From NCBI RefSeq assembly GCF_001428805.1, contig NZ_LMIS01000001.1, positions 124,001-188,000 on the forward strand: a stretch of DNA of 64,000 nt, read 5' to 3'. Position 1 is the first letter of the stretch. The number at the start of each line of letters is the position of its first letter. This document shows, in pieces, positions 34,408 through 41,123 of this stretch. The position numbers were made by a program, and so were the translations under genes. Origin of the DNA: Aeromicrobium sp. Root236 (lineage in GTDB: Bacteria > Actinomycetota > Actinomycetes > Propionibacteriales > Nocardioidaceae). A model generated the notes under the pieces. That model was given only the letters and a program-made list of their open reading frames with translations, was not told the DNA's origin and did no database searches.

Positions 34408-35425
34408 GCGCGAGCGGCCCGAGGACGTCGCGCGCGGCCGGCCCGAGACGGTCGATGCCCTCGTCGGCCGCAGCCTCGAGCCTCGCGATGTCGTCCTCGA
34501 CAGCGGCGAGCGCGCCCGAGGTCTCGATGAGGTCGCGTACGGCGTCGACACCTTCGAGGGTGCCCAGCGACGTACGCAGCAGGGCACGTCCCGCGTCGTC
34601 GGTGAGCTCGGCGGCCCGCGCGACGAGCACGGTGCGCTTGCCCTCACGGAGATCGTCACCGGCCGGCTTGCCGGTCAGCTCCGGGTCGCCGAACACGCCC
34701 AGCACGTCGTCACGGAGCTGGAACGCCTCGCCGAGGGGGAGCGCGACGTCGGTCAGGGCGGTGATCAGGTCGGGGCCGGCGCCGGCGAGCGCAGCGCCGA
34801 TGTGCAGCGGTCGTTCGACGGTGTACTTGGCCGACTTGTAGCGGACGACCTTCATGGCCTCGGCGACCGACAGCGACTCGCGGGTCTGCCCTGCGACATC
34901 GAGGAACTGGCCGGCCACCACCTCGGTCTTGCAGAGGTCGAGGAAGCGGAATGCGTCGTCGGTGTGCGGCAGCCCGTTGCTACGAAACATCTCGTCGCAC
35001 CACGACAGCAGCAAGTCGCCGAGCAGCACGGCGGCGGAGGTGCCGAAGCCCACGGGGTCACCGTGGCGCTTCTCCTCGCGGTGCTTCGCCTCGAAGGCGC
35101 GGTGCACACTGGGCCGACCGCGGCGGGTGTCGGAGCCATCCATGAGGTCGTCGTGCACGAGGGCGCTGGCCTGCAGCCACTCGAGCGCAGCCGCGGCCGT
35201 GACGATTCCCGGCTCGTCGGGCGCGCCCTCGGCGACGAGCCACCCGGCGTAGCAGAACTGCGGCCGCAGGCGCTTGCCGCCGCCGACGAACGCGATCGCC
35301 GCGTCGGCGAGACCGTCGAGGTCCGGGCCCAGGTCGGCGAGAAGCGCCCGCTGGCCGTCGACGAAGGATTCGAGAGTGTGATCAATACGCGTCCGGAATT
35401 CGGGATCAACGGCACGTGCATTCAC
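34382..35425 (-). CDS. idsA: Polyprenyl (geranylgeranyl) diphosphate synthase, IdsA-type
   Basis: Trans-isoprenyl diphosphate synthase (347 aa) that elongates allylic diphosphates with IPP. The first Asp-rich motif is HDDLMDGSDTRRG (about residue 92) and the second is FQLRDDVLGVFGD (about residue 241). The GGGKRLRP IPP-binding segment lies near residue 49. Product length cannot be read with certainty; geranylgeranyl diphosphate is likely. GTG 35425 is leaderless, with TATCGT 7 nt upstream. It is divergent from metF with overlapping -10 boxes. Products feed menaquinone or carotenoid synthesis. Confidence 0.9.
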   Translation of the reverse strand: MNARAVDPEFRTRIDHTLESFVDGQRALLADLGPDLDGLADAAIAFVGGGKRLRPQFCYAGWLVAEGAPDEPGIVTAAAALEWLQASALVHDDLMDGSDTRRGRPSVHRAFEAKHREEKRHGDPVGFGTSAAVLLGDLLLSWCDEMFRSNGLPHTDDAFRFLDLCKTEVVAGQFLDVAGQTRESLSVAEAMKVVRYKSAKYTVERPLHIGAALAGAGPDLITALTDVALPLGEAFQLRDDVLGVFGDPELTGKPAGDDLREGKRTVLVARAAELTDDAGRALLRTSLGTLEGVDAVRDLIETSGALAAVEDDIARLEAAADEGIDRLGPAARDVLGPLALTATRRTR

Positions 35426-35432
35426 AGCCCGG

Positions 35433-35438
35433 ACGATA
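35433..35438 (-). promoter_or_regulatory. -10 box TATCGT of a leaderless promoter (idsA)
   Basis: On the reverse strand TATCGT ends 7 nt before the GTG at 35425. It shares two bases with the opposing metF -10 box. Confidence 0.55.
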
Positions 35439-35442
35439 CCGT
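35437..35442 (+). promoter_or_regulatory. -10 box TACCGT of a leaderless promoter (metF)
   Basis: TACCGT ends 6 nt before the ATG at 35449 and overlaps the idsA -10 box by two bases. Confidence 0.55.
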
Positions 35443-35448
35443 TGGACC

Positions 35449-36342
35449 ATGCCTTCCCAAGACCAGTCCCTCGTCGACGCCATCCGCGGGCCGTCGCCGA
35501 GCTACTCGTTCGAGTTCTTCCCGCCCAAGGACGACGACGGCGAAGCCGTGCTGTGGCAGACCATCGCCGACCTGGAGGAGCTCGAGCCGACGTTCGTCTC
35601 AGTGACCTACGGCGCGGGCGGCACGAGCCAGGAGCGCACGGTCCGCATCACCGCACGGATCGCGGAGCAGACCCGGATGCGCCCCGTCGGCCACCTGACG
35701 CTAGTCGCGCAGACCCGCGGCGAGATCGAGTCGGTGCTCAAGCAGTACGCCGCAGCCGGTGTCGACGACGTGCTGGCGCTGCGCGGCGATCCCAAGGGCG
35801 GCCCTCGTGCTCCCTGGGAGCCGCACCCCGACGGCATGGACCACGCGATCGACCTCGTCGAGCTCGCCAAGGACCTCGGCGGATTCTGCATCGGTGTCGC
35901 GGCGTTCCCCGAGGGCCACCCCGACGCGGCGAGCATCGAGCACGACGCCCAGGTGCTGGTCGACAAGGCCAACGCCGGCGCGGACTACGCCATCACGCAG
36001 CTGTTCTTCCGTGCGTCCGACTACTTCGCCCTCGTCGAGCGCGTGCGTGCCAAGGGCTGCGACATCCCGATCGTGCCGGGCATCATGCCGATCCTCAACT
36101 TCGCCCAGGTGGCCCGCATGGCCGAGCTGTCCGGCGCCGAGCTGCCTCGCGAGGTCCTCGACCAGGTCGAGCCGATCCAGGACGACAAGGCGGCCGTGCG
36201 TGCCAAGGGCATCGAGCTGGCGACCCAGCTGTGCCGCGACCTGCTGGCGGGCGGTGCCCCGGGCCTGCACTTCATCACGCTCAACCGCTCCAAGGCGACA
36301 CGCGAGATCTTCGAGGCCCTGCGCTCCGACGGCCTGATCTAA
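35449..36342 (+). CDS. metF: Methylenetetrahydrofolate reductase (MetF)
   Basis: FAD-dependent reductase (297 aa) that converts 5,10-methylene-THF to 5-methyl-THF for methionine synthesis. The N-terminal YSFEFFPPKDD with the catalytic Glu, the VTYGAGGTS segment, DDVLALRGDPKGG folate site and PGIMPILNF are all present. ATG 35449 is leaderless (TACCGT 6 nt upstream); the 11-codon upstream extension runs into the divergent gene. Its stop overlaps the convergent flavoprotein gene by 4 nt. Confidence 0.94.
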   Translation: MPSQDQSLVDAIRGPSPSYSFEFFPPKDDDGEAVLWQTIADLEELEPTFVSVTYGAGGTSQERTVRITARIAEQTRMRPVGHLTLVAQTRGEIESVLKQYAAAGVDDVLALRGDPKGGPRAPWEPHPDGMDHAIDLVELAKDLGGFCIGVAAFPEGHPDAASIEHDAQVLVDKANAGADYAITQLFFRASDYFALVERVRAKGCDIPIVPGIMPILNFAQVARMAELSGAELPREVLDQVEPIQDDKAAVRAKGIELATQLCRDLLAGGAPGLHFITLNRSKATREIFEALRSDGLI

Positions 36343-37598
36343 CGGGGCACGGGACCGATCGCCTCGGCGATCGAGGCCGTGGCCATGCCGATCGCCTCGA
36401 GCGTCGGGCCCGGGTGCGCGTGCGCACCGGCGAAGAACAAGCCGCCGGTGGGCGCCACGCCGGGCACGTCGAAGATGCTGGTCCAGCTGCGCAGGGCCCA
36501 GCCCCAGTGACCGATCCCCACGAGGTCGGACGGGCTGAGGTCGATCTGCTCCTCGACGTACGGCCTTACGTCGATCCCGAAGCGTACGAGCGCGCGAAGC
36601 GGATCCTCGCCGCTGCGATGCTCGATCGTCCAGAGCCCGTCTCCGCCCGACCACATGCGGATCGGCGGGTTGGCGTGCACGAAGATCTCGTCGGGCAGCT
36701 CCGGCGCCTCGGCCGACAGCACGACGAGGCTGCGCGACGCCGGGATGACCGGCATGAGGTCGACGGGCGGCAAGGGAGCGGGGCGGTTGGGCGCGCACCA
36801 CACGACGATGTCCGCCGGCACGGTACGCAGTGAGGTGACGACGCCGCGGACCTGCCCCTCCTCGAGGACCAGCTCGTGCGCCGACTCGCCGAGCTCGACG
36901 GTCACGCCGCGCTCGCCGAGCCGCTTCTCCAGGGCCGTCGCGAGCGCCGGCAGCCCACCGGCGAACCGCCAACGCCCGAAGGAACGCTCGACGTAGTGGC
37001 TGACCGCGACGAACCCCGGCGTCGCCAAGCGGTCCTGACCCGCCAGCCGCGGGGGGTTGAGCACGAGCTTGCGGAGGCGGTCGTCGTCGAGGTCCTTGTC
37101 GGCGAGCGCCGCGAGGCTGCGTCGTGGCTGCAGGGCCTTGCGCACCGTACGGTCGACCGCCGGCTTGCCGGGGAACACCTGGTCGAGCGCCATGCGCCGG
37201 ATGACGTCCCACGAGTCGGCGAGCGTGTCGACCCACGGCGACCACTCGTCCTCGCCGAACGCCGCCATCAGCGCGTTGTGCTGGTCGCCCCTGTTGCCGA
37301 GCGGAAGGTCGAGCACCGACTTGTCCTTGAAGACGTGCCGGCGCCCCTCCGTCTTGGTGAGGTCGAGCACCTGCTCGAGGGGACGGCCCGACTTGCGGAA
37401 GAGGTCGCGAAAGACACCGGGCAGCGTCACCGTGTCGAGCTCGAGGGGCCAGGTCCGGCCGCCGACCGTCATGCCGTTGAGTCGTCCGCCCAGCGTCTGG
37501 GTGCTCTCCAGGAGGGTCACGTGATGACGCAGCTTGGCCAGGCGTGCGGCGGCGGACATGCCTGCGAAGCCGCCACCCACGACCACGACGTTCGCCAT
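36339..37598 (-). CDS. FAD-dependent amine oxidase/phytoene desaturase-like oxidoreductase
   Basis: Flavoprotein (419 aa) with an N-terminal Rossmann dinucleotide motif VVVGGGFAGMSAAARL, the LLESTQTLGGRLNG GR-loop and a C-terminal FAD segment GGLFFAGAHAHPGPTLEAIGMA. This layout fits the phytoene desaturase, protoporphyrinogen oxidase and amine oxidase superfamily. The neighbouring isoprenyl synthase hints at an isoprenoid substrate, but this is only suggestive. ATG 37598 has TAGTCT 6 nt upstream. No ribosome binding site is seen. Confidence 0.8.
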   Translation of the reverse strand: MANVVVVGGGFAGMSAAARLAKLRHHVTLLESTQTLGGRLNGMTVGGRTWPLELDTVTLPGVFRDLFRKSGRPLEQVLDLTKTEGRRHVFKDKSVLDLPLGNRGDQHNALMAAFGEDEWSPWVDTLADSWDVIRRMALDQVFPGKPAVDRTVRKALQPRRSLAALADKDLDDDRLRKLVLNPPRLAGQDRLATPGFVAVSHYVERSFGRWRFAGGLPALATALEKRLGERGVTVELGESAHELVLEEGQVRGVVTSLRTVPADIVVWCAPNRPAPLPPVDLMPVIPASRSLVVLSAEAPELPDEIFVHANPPIRMWSGGDGLWTIEHRSGEDPLRALVRFGIDVRPYVEEQIDLSPSDLVGIGHWGWALRSWTSIFDVPGVAPTGGLFFAGAHAHPGPTLEAIGMATASIAEAIGPVPR

Positions 37599-37604
37599 GC
37601 GCGC

Positions 37605-37610
37605 AGACTA
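37605..37610 (-). promoter_or_regulatory. -10 box TAGTCT of a leaderless promoter (flavoprotein)
   Basis: On the reverse strand TAGTCT ends 6 nt before the ATG at 37598. Confidence 0.5.
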
Positions 37611-37670
37611 GCGGCCGCGCGGCGGCGCGACGCCCCCGGACGCTGTCGGAATCCGGGACCGGCGCTGTGG

Positions 37671-37676
37671 CACAGT
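37671..37676 (+). promoter_or_regulatory. Possible -10 box CACAGT (methyltransferase gene)
   Basis: CACAGT ends 7 nt before the ATG at 37684. The first base departs from TANNNT, so support is weaker. Confidence 0.35.
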
Positions 37677-37683
37677 GTCCGTC

Positions 37684-38454
37684 ATGGGTCCGGTCCGCAC
37701 CGAGTTGATGTGGCAGTCCGTCGTGGACGCCGTCGACGTGGCGGGAGCCGGTGACATGCTCGACGTGCTCGACCTCGGTGGCGGCACGGGCAGCGATGCC
37801 GTACGTCTGGCGGCCCTCGGGCACCGGGTCACGGTCGTCGACCCCAGCCCCGACGCACTTGCCTCGTTGCACCGCCGCGGCGTCGAGGCCGGCCTCACCC
37901 AAGGGGTCAACGCGGTCCAGGGCGATGCGGCCGACCTGCTCGACCACGTGGCCCCGTCGTCGTTCGACCTCGTCATCTGCCACGACGTCATCGAGCACGT
38001 CGACGACCCAGGACAGGCGCTCGCGACGATCGCCACGGTGCTGCGTCCCGGCGGACACGTCAGCGTCGTTGTCGCGGGCCGCAATGCCGCGGTGGCCGCG
38101 CGTGCCCTCGCCGGTGACTTCGTCACGGCGCAGTCCTTGGTCGGGCGTTCTGCCGGCAGCTGGGACGTCCGCTCGATGGGACCGCGCCGCTTCGTCGTGG
38201 GAGAGGTCGAGGACCTGTTGACGACCCACGGATTCGTGCCGATCGCGACGACTGGCGTGCGGGTCTTCGCCGACCTCGTGCCCAGCGCGATCGTCGACAC
38301 CGAGCCTGGCGCGCGCGATGCGCTGTATGCGTTGGAGCGCCTGTTGAGCACTTCTGAGGACTTCACAGCCCTTTCGGCTGGTCTGCACACGATCGCACGC
38401 CTAGACTTGTCAGTAGCAACACCCGATCCAGGAGGCAAAAGTGCCGCTCTCTGA
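37684..38454 (+). CDS. Class I SAM-dependent methyltransferase
   Basis: A 256-residue methyltransferase with motif I VLDLGGGTGSDAVRLA (about residue 27), an acidic residue after motif II (VVDPSPDAL), and DLVICHDVIEHVDDPGQAL as motif IV/V, a pattern common in UbiE- and MenG-like and other small-molecule methylases. The substrate is unknown. ATG 37684 is preferred over the in-frame GTG 37675, which lies inside the candidate -10 box. The 3' end overlaps the next gene by 14 nt, and that gene's promoter lies inside this coding region. Confidence 0.82.
   Translation: MGPVRTELMWQSVVDAVDVAGAGDMLDVLDLGGGTGSDAVRLAALGHRVTVVDPSPDALASLHRRGVEAGLTQGVNAVQGDAADLLDHVAPSSFDLVICHDVIEHVDDPGQALATIATVLRPGGHVSVVVAGRNAAVAARALAGDFVTAQSLVGRSAGSWDVRSMGPRRFVVGEVEDLLTTHGFVPIATTGVRVFADLVPSAIVDTEPGARDALYALERLLSTSEDFTALSAGLHTIARLDLSVATPDPGGKSAAL
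38402..38407 (+). promoter_or_regulatory. -10 box TAGACT upstream of the DUF3040 gene
   Basis: TAGACT lies inside the methyltransferase gene. A start near 38414 gives a 27-nt leader with an AGGAGG ribosome binding site at 38430-38435, 5 nt before the GTG. Confidence 0.45.
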
Positions 38455-38827
38455 TGAAGAGGCCCGGCTGCTCCACCAGCTCGAGCAGTCATTGGCCGCC
38501 GAAGACCCTGACTTCGCCTCCACCCTTCGTGGCTCGAAGTTCATGGCCCACAACCGTCGCGTGGCGATCCTTGCTGTCCTGGGATTCCTCGGTGGATTGG
38601 TCCTGTTGTTCGCCGGCGCGGTGTCGGCGATGACCTGGCTCGGGGTCCTCGGATTCGTCGCGATGCTCGGCACGGCCTATCTGTTCATGAACGCCTGGAA
38701 GCGGGGGATCGGCCGCAGCAACGAGGAGCCGGCCCGCACCCCGGGCAAGCCGTCCAAGCCCACGGGCACGTTCGTCGACCGCATGGAGGAGCGCTGGCAG
38801 CGCCGCCGGGACGGCGACGAACGCTAG
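38441..38827 (+). CDS. DUF3040 membrane protein
   Basis: A 128-residue actinobacterial DUF3040 protein with the characteristic N terminus PLSDEEARLLHQLEQSL, two membrane segments (about residues 42-62 and 66-86) and a basic, Pro-rich tail. Family members are commonly encoded just upstream of mraZ and are thought to relate to the cell envelope; the function is unproven. AGGAGG precedes the GTG by 5 nt. It ends 32 nt before a strong terminator that separates it from the mraZ transcript. Confidence 0.85.
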   Translation: MPLSDEEARLLHQLEQSLAAEDPDFASTLRGSKFMAHNRRVAILAVLGFLGGLVLLFAGAVSAMTWLGVLGFVAMLGTAYLFMNAWKRGIGRSNEEPARTPGKPSKPTGTFVDRMEERWQRRRDGDER

Positions 38828-38859
38828 ATCCGCCCCACTTCACTCCACATTCACCACAG

Positions 38860-38882
38860 CCGCCCCCTCGGGGGCGGTTTTT
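38860..38882 (+). terminator. Intrinsic terminator after the DUF3040 gene
   Basis: A 7-bp all-GC stem (CCGCCCC with GGGGCGG) with a 4-nt loop, followed by five T. This is the only classic hairpin-plus-U-tract terminator seen in the window. Confidence 0.9.
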
Positions 38883-38970
38883 CTTTGCCCTGACGGCGTT
38901 TTGACGCTGCCCCACGTCTGGGAGCACCCACCCAGAAATCCACTCGAACATGCCCGAAATGGGTGCTGGG

Positions 38971-39004
38971 TGGGGGATCGTGGGGTATGGTGGAGCGAAA
39001 TGGA
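38971..39004 (+). promoter_or_regulatory. Probable MraZ operator: four TGG repeats at 10-bp spacing
   Basis: TGGG, TGGG, TGGA and TGGA begin at 38971, 38981, 38991 and 39001, exactly 10 bp apart. MraZ oligomers in E. coli bind tandem TGGGN repeats upstream of mraZ, spaced about 10 bp. The array overlaps the -10 box TATGGT (38986-38991), so binding should block transcription of the dcw cluster. Confidence 0.6.
38986..38991 (+). promoter_or_regulatory. -10 box TATGGT of the mraZ promoter
   Basis: TATGGT would start transcription near 38998 with a leader of about 36 nt. It lies between the second and third TGG repeats of the presumed operator. Confidence 0.5.
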
Positions 39005-39033
39005 GGAACTGGCCGGTAGCGAGGAGGAGAGAG

Positions 39034-39483
39034 GTGAACCCGGATGTCGCAAACTTCTTCGGCACCTACACCCCTCGTCTCGACGACAAGGGCCGGCTCT
39101 TCCTCCCGGCCAAGTTCCGCCCCCGGCTCGAGCACGGCATCGTGCTCACCCGCGGCCAGGAGAACTGCATCTACGGATGGACGACCGAGGCGTTCAACGC
39201 CTTCACCGACCGGGTCCGCGACACGCCGTTCACCAACCAGGCGGCCCGCAACTTCACCCGCATGTTCTTCTCCGGCGCCTCGTCGGAGGTCCCGGACAAG
39301 CAGGGCCGGATCTCCGTGCCGACTGTTCTCCGCGAGTGGGCCCATCTGGACCGCGACTGCACGGTCGTCGGGGCGATGGACCGCATCGAGATCTGGGACT
39401 CGGGCCGATGGACCGAGTTCTCGAACGCCCAGGAAGGTCCGTTCGCGGACATGTCAGAGGAAGTGATGCCCGGCATCTTCTGA
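39034..39483 (+). CDS. mraZ: Transcriptional regulator MraZ
   Basis: DNA-binding protein (149 aa) with two SpoVT/AbrB-like half-repeats, first gene of the division/cell-wall cluster. MraZ represses its own operon in E. coli. The N terminus FFGTYTPRLDDKGRLFLPAK and the second-repeat segment PDKQGRISVPTVLREW are clear. GTG 39034 is chosen because a GGAGGAGAG ribosome binding site lies directly upstream and the first repeat begins at once; the 28-codon upstream extension covers the promoter. It is followed by a long hairpin and a 42-codon ORF before rsmH. Confidence 0.94.
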   Translation: MNPDVANFFGTYTPRLDDKGRLFLPAKFRPRLEHGIVLTRGQENCIYGWTTEAFNAFTDRVRDTPFTNQAARNFTRMFFSGASSEVPDKQGRISVPTVLREWAHLDRDCTVVGAMDRIEIWDSGRWTEFSNAQEGPFADMSEEVMPGIF

Positions 39484-39491
39484 CGGTCGCG

Positions 39492-39564
39492 TGGCGAGAT
39501 CTGCGCCCGCGTGGTTCTGACATCACTTCCCCGGTGTCAGACCCAGCGGACGCAGATCTGGCCA
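39492..39564 (+). repeat. Long imperfect inverted repeat between mraZ and rsmH
   Basis: Arms 39492-39522 and 39535-39564 pair over about 30 positions: TGGCnAGATCTGCGnCCGC outside and TCTGACA inside, with two single mismatches and a small internal loop around a 12-nt apical loop. There is no T-tract. Transcribed with mraZ it would form a very stable RNA stem ahead of the rsmH ribosome binding site; it could attenuate, protect or be processed by RNase III. Confidence 0.75.
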
Positions 39565-39610
39565 CACGAAAGCAGCCGGGCAGCACGACGAGCGGAGAGG
39601 ACGAGGTGGC

Positions 39611-39739
39611 ATGAGGATCGACACGAGCACACGACGCGTACGGCACGAGGTTGCCGACGGCGTGCGGCTCATGGCCTTTTCCCTCGGCTCGTCGGTCGCC
39701 CTCGCCGCCGTGATCGCGCTCGTCCTGGGGTCGCTATGA
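39611..39739 (+). CDS. 42-residue single-pass membrane peptide between mraZ and rsmH
   Basis: A small ORF (42 aa) with a basic N-terminal half (MRIDTSTRRVRHEVADGVRL) and one membrane segment (about residues 21-41, AFSLGSSVALAAVIALVLGS). GAGAGG and GAGG purine stretches precede the ATG by 4-14 nt. The TGA stop overlaps the rsmH ATG as ATGA, the same coupling used at several other junctions in this cluster, which supports real translation. I recognise no family. It may be a small division-site membrane protein or simply a coupling ORF. Confidence 0.6.
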   Translation: MRIDTSTRRVRHEVADGVRLMAFSLGSSVALAAVIALVLGSL

Positions 39740-40683
39740 CCGAGGCGAGCCACGTTCCGGTCCTGCTCGAACGCGTCCTCGACCTGTTGGCTCCGTCAGT
39801 CGCCGTCGATCGCCCTGTCGTCATCGACGCGACCTTGGGACTCGGCGGCCACACCGAGGCGATGCTCAACCGCTTCCCCGACCTGCACGTCATCGGCATC
39901 GACCGCGACCCCGAGGCGCTCGCCCGGGCCAAGGCGCGGCTCGAGTCCTTCGGCGACCGCGTGACGTTCGCGCACGCGGTCTACGACGAGATCGCCGATG
40001 TCGTCGCCGACGCCGGCTTCCGCACGGTGTCCGGGGTGCTGTTCGACCTCGGTGTCTCCTCGATGCAGCTCGACCTCGCCGAGCGCGGCTTCGCGTACGC
40101 CCAGGACGCTCCCCTGGACATGCGGATGAACCCTGAGGACGAGCTCACGGCTGCCGACATCCTCAACACGTACACCTCACGTGACCTGGCCCGCGTGCTG
40201 CGGGAGTACGGCGAGGAGAAGTTCGCCAAGCGCATCGCCGACGCCGTCGTCGCGGAGCGGGCCCGTGAGCCGTTCACCGACAGCGCCCGACTGGTCGACC
40301 TGATCCGCACATCGATCCCGGCGGCCGCCCGGCGTACCGGCGGCAACCCCGCCAAGCGGACGTTCCAGGCCCTGCGCATCGAGGTCAACGACGAGCTGGG
40401 CGTCTACCGCCGCGCGTTGCCGGCCTCGCTCGAGGTGCTGGCACCCGGCGGCCGGGTCGTCGTGCTGGCCTACCACTCGCTCGAGGACCGGATCACCAAG
40501 CGCGCGTTCACCGAGGTCACCACGACCGACGTGCCCCGCGACCTGCCGTTCGTGCCTGAGGGGCACGAGGCCCGCTTCCGCCTGGTCACGCGTGGCGCCG
40601 AGATGGCGACCGACGCGGAGATCGAGGAGAACTCGCGTGCCCGGTCCGTACGCCTTCGTGTCGTCGAGCGGATCGCCGCGTGA
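39736..40683 (+). CDS. rsmH: 16S rRNA (cytosine1402-N4)-methyltransferase (RsmH/MraW)
   Basis: SAM-dependent methylase (315 aa) of C1402 in 16S rRNA, regularly the second conserved gene of the dcw cluster. Motif I is DATLGLGGHT (about residue 30). FDLGVSSMQLD, the NPAKRTFQALRIEVND segment and AYHSLEDR are diagnostic. ATG 39736 overlaps the stop of the 42-codon ORF by 4 nt, and its own stop overlaps the next GTG by 4 nt. Confidence 0.96.
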   Translation: MTEASHVPVLLERVLDLLAPSVAVDRPVVIDATLGLGGHTEAMLNRFPDLHVIGIDRDPEALARAKARLESFGDRVTFAHAVYDEIADVVADAGFRTVSGVLFDLGVSSMQLDLAERGFAYAQDAPLDMRMNPEDELTAADILNTYTSRDLARVLREYGEEKFAKRIADAVVAERAREPFTDSARLVDLIRTSIPAAARRTGGNPAKRTFQALRIEVNDELGVYRRALPASLEVLAPGGRVVVLAYHSLEDRITKRAFTEVTTTDVPRDLPFVPEGHEARFRLVTRGAEMATDAEIEENSRARSVRLRVVERIAA

Positions 40684-41123
40684 GCCCGCAGACGGCGCGC
40701 GCCGTGAACCTGGGTGGAGCAGCCGCTCCGCGGTTCTCGCCCGAGGCCGCCAAGGCAGCCGGCCTGCGTCTCGTCCGGCCCGTACGCAGCCGGGCCCGCA
40801 AGGCCCCGTTCGTCGTCGTGGTGCTGACGGTGCTGTCCGTCGGCCTGGTCGGCCTGATCGTCATGAGCACGGTCCTGCAGGCGCAGTCGTTCGAGGCGCA
40901 ACGGCTCAACCGTCAGGCGGCGGAGCTCGAGACCCAGCAGCAGCTGCTCTCCCGTGAGGTCGACAAGCTGCAGAGCCCGGCCAACGTCGCACGCCGCGCC
41001 ATCGCGTACGGCATGGTGCCGAACACCAACCCGGCGTTCCTGCGGCTGTCGGACGGCAAGGTCCTGGGCAAGCCGGAGGCGGCCAAGCCCGGCAACACCA
41101 ACATCCGGAGCGTGACGCCATGA
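40680..41123 (+). CDS. ftsL: FtsL-like septum formation protein
   Basis: A 147-residue bitopic membrane protein with a basic cytoplasmic N terminus, one membrane segment (about residues 43-66) and a short extracellular coiled coil (AQRLNRQAAELETQQQLLSREVDKL in part, about 72-98). This fits the FtsL/DivIC type that links FtsQ to FtsW-FtsI. Identification rests on topology and on position between rsmH and ftsI; the sequence itself is weakly conserved. It is coupled to both neighbours by 4-nt overlaps. Confidence 0.85.
   Translation: MSPQTARAVNLGGAAAPRFSPEAAKAAGLRLVRPVRSRARKAPFVVVVLTVLSVGLVGLIVMSTVLQAQSFEAQRLNRQAAELETQQQLLSREVDKLQSPANVARRAIAYGMVPNTNPAFLRLSDGKVLGKPEAAKPGNTNIRSVTP

Noticed and set aside
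35701..38388. An 895-codon minus-strand open frame across metF, the flavoprotein and the methyltransferase
   Set aside because: It is in the wrong frame relative to three recognisable genes and has low-complexity composition; a result of high GC, not a gene.
38901..38906. TTGACG as a -35 box for mraZ
   Set aside because: No -10 lies 16-18 bp downstream; the TATGGT box is about 80 bp away.
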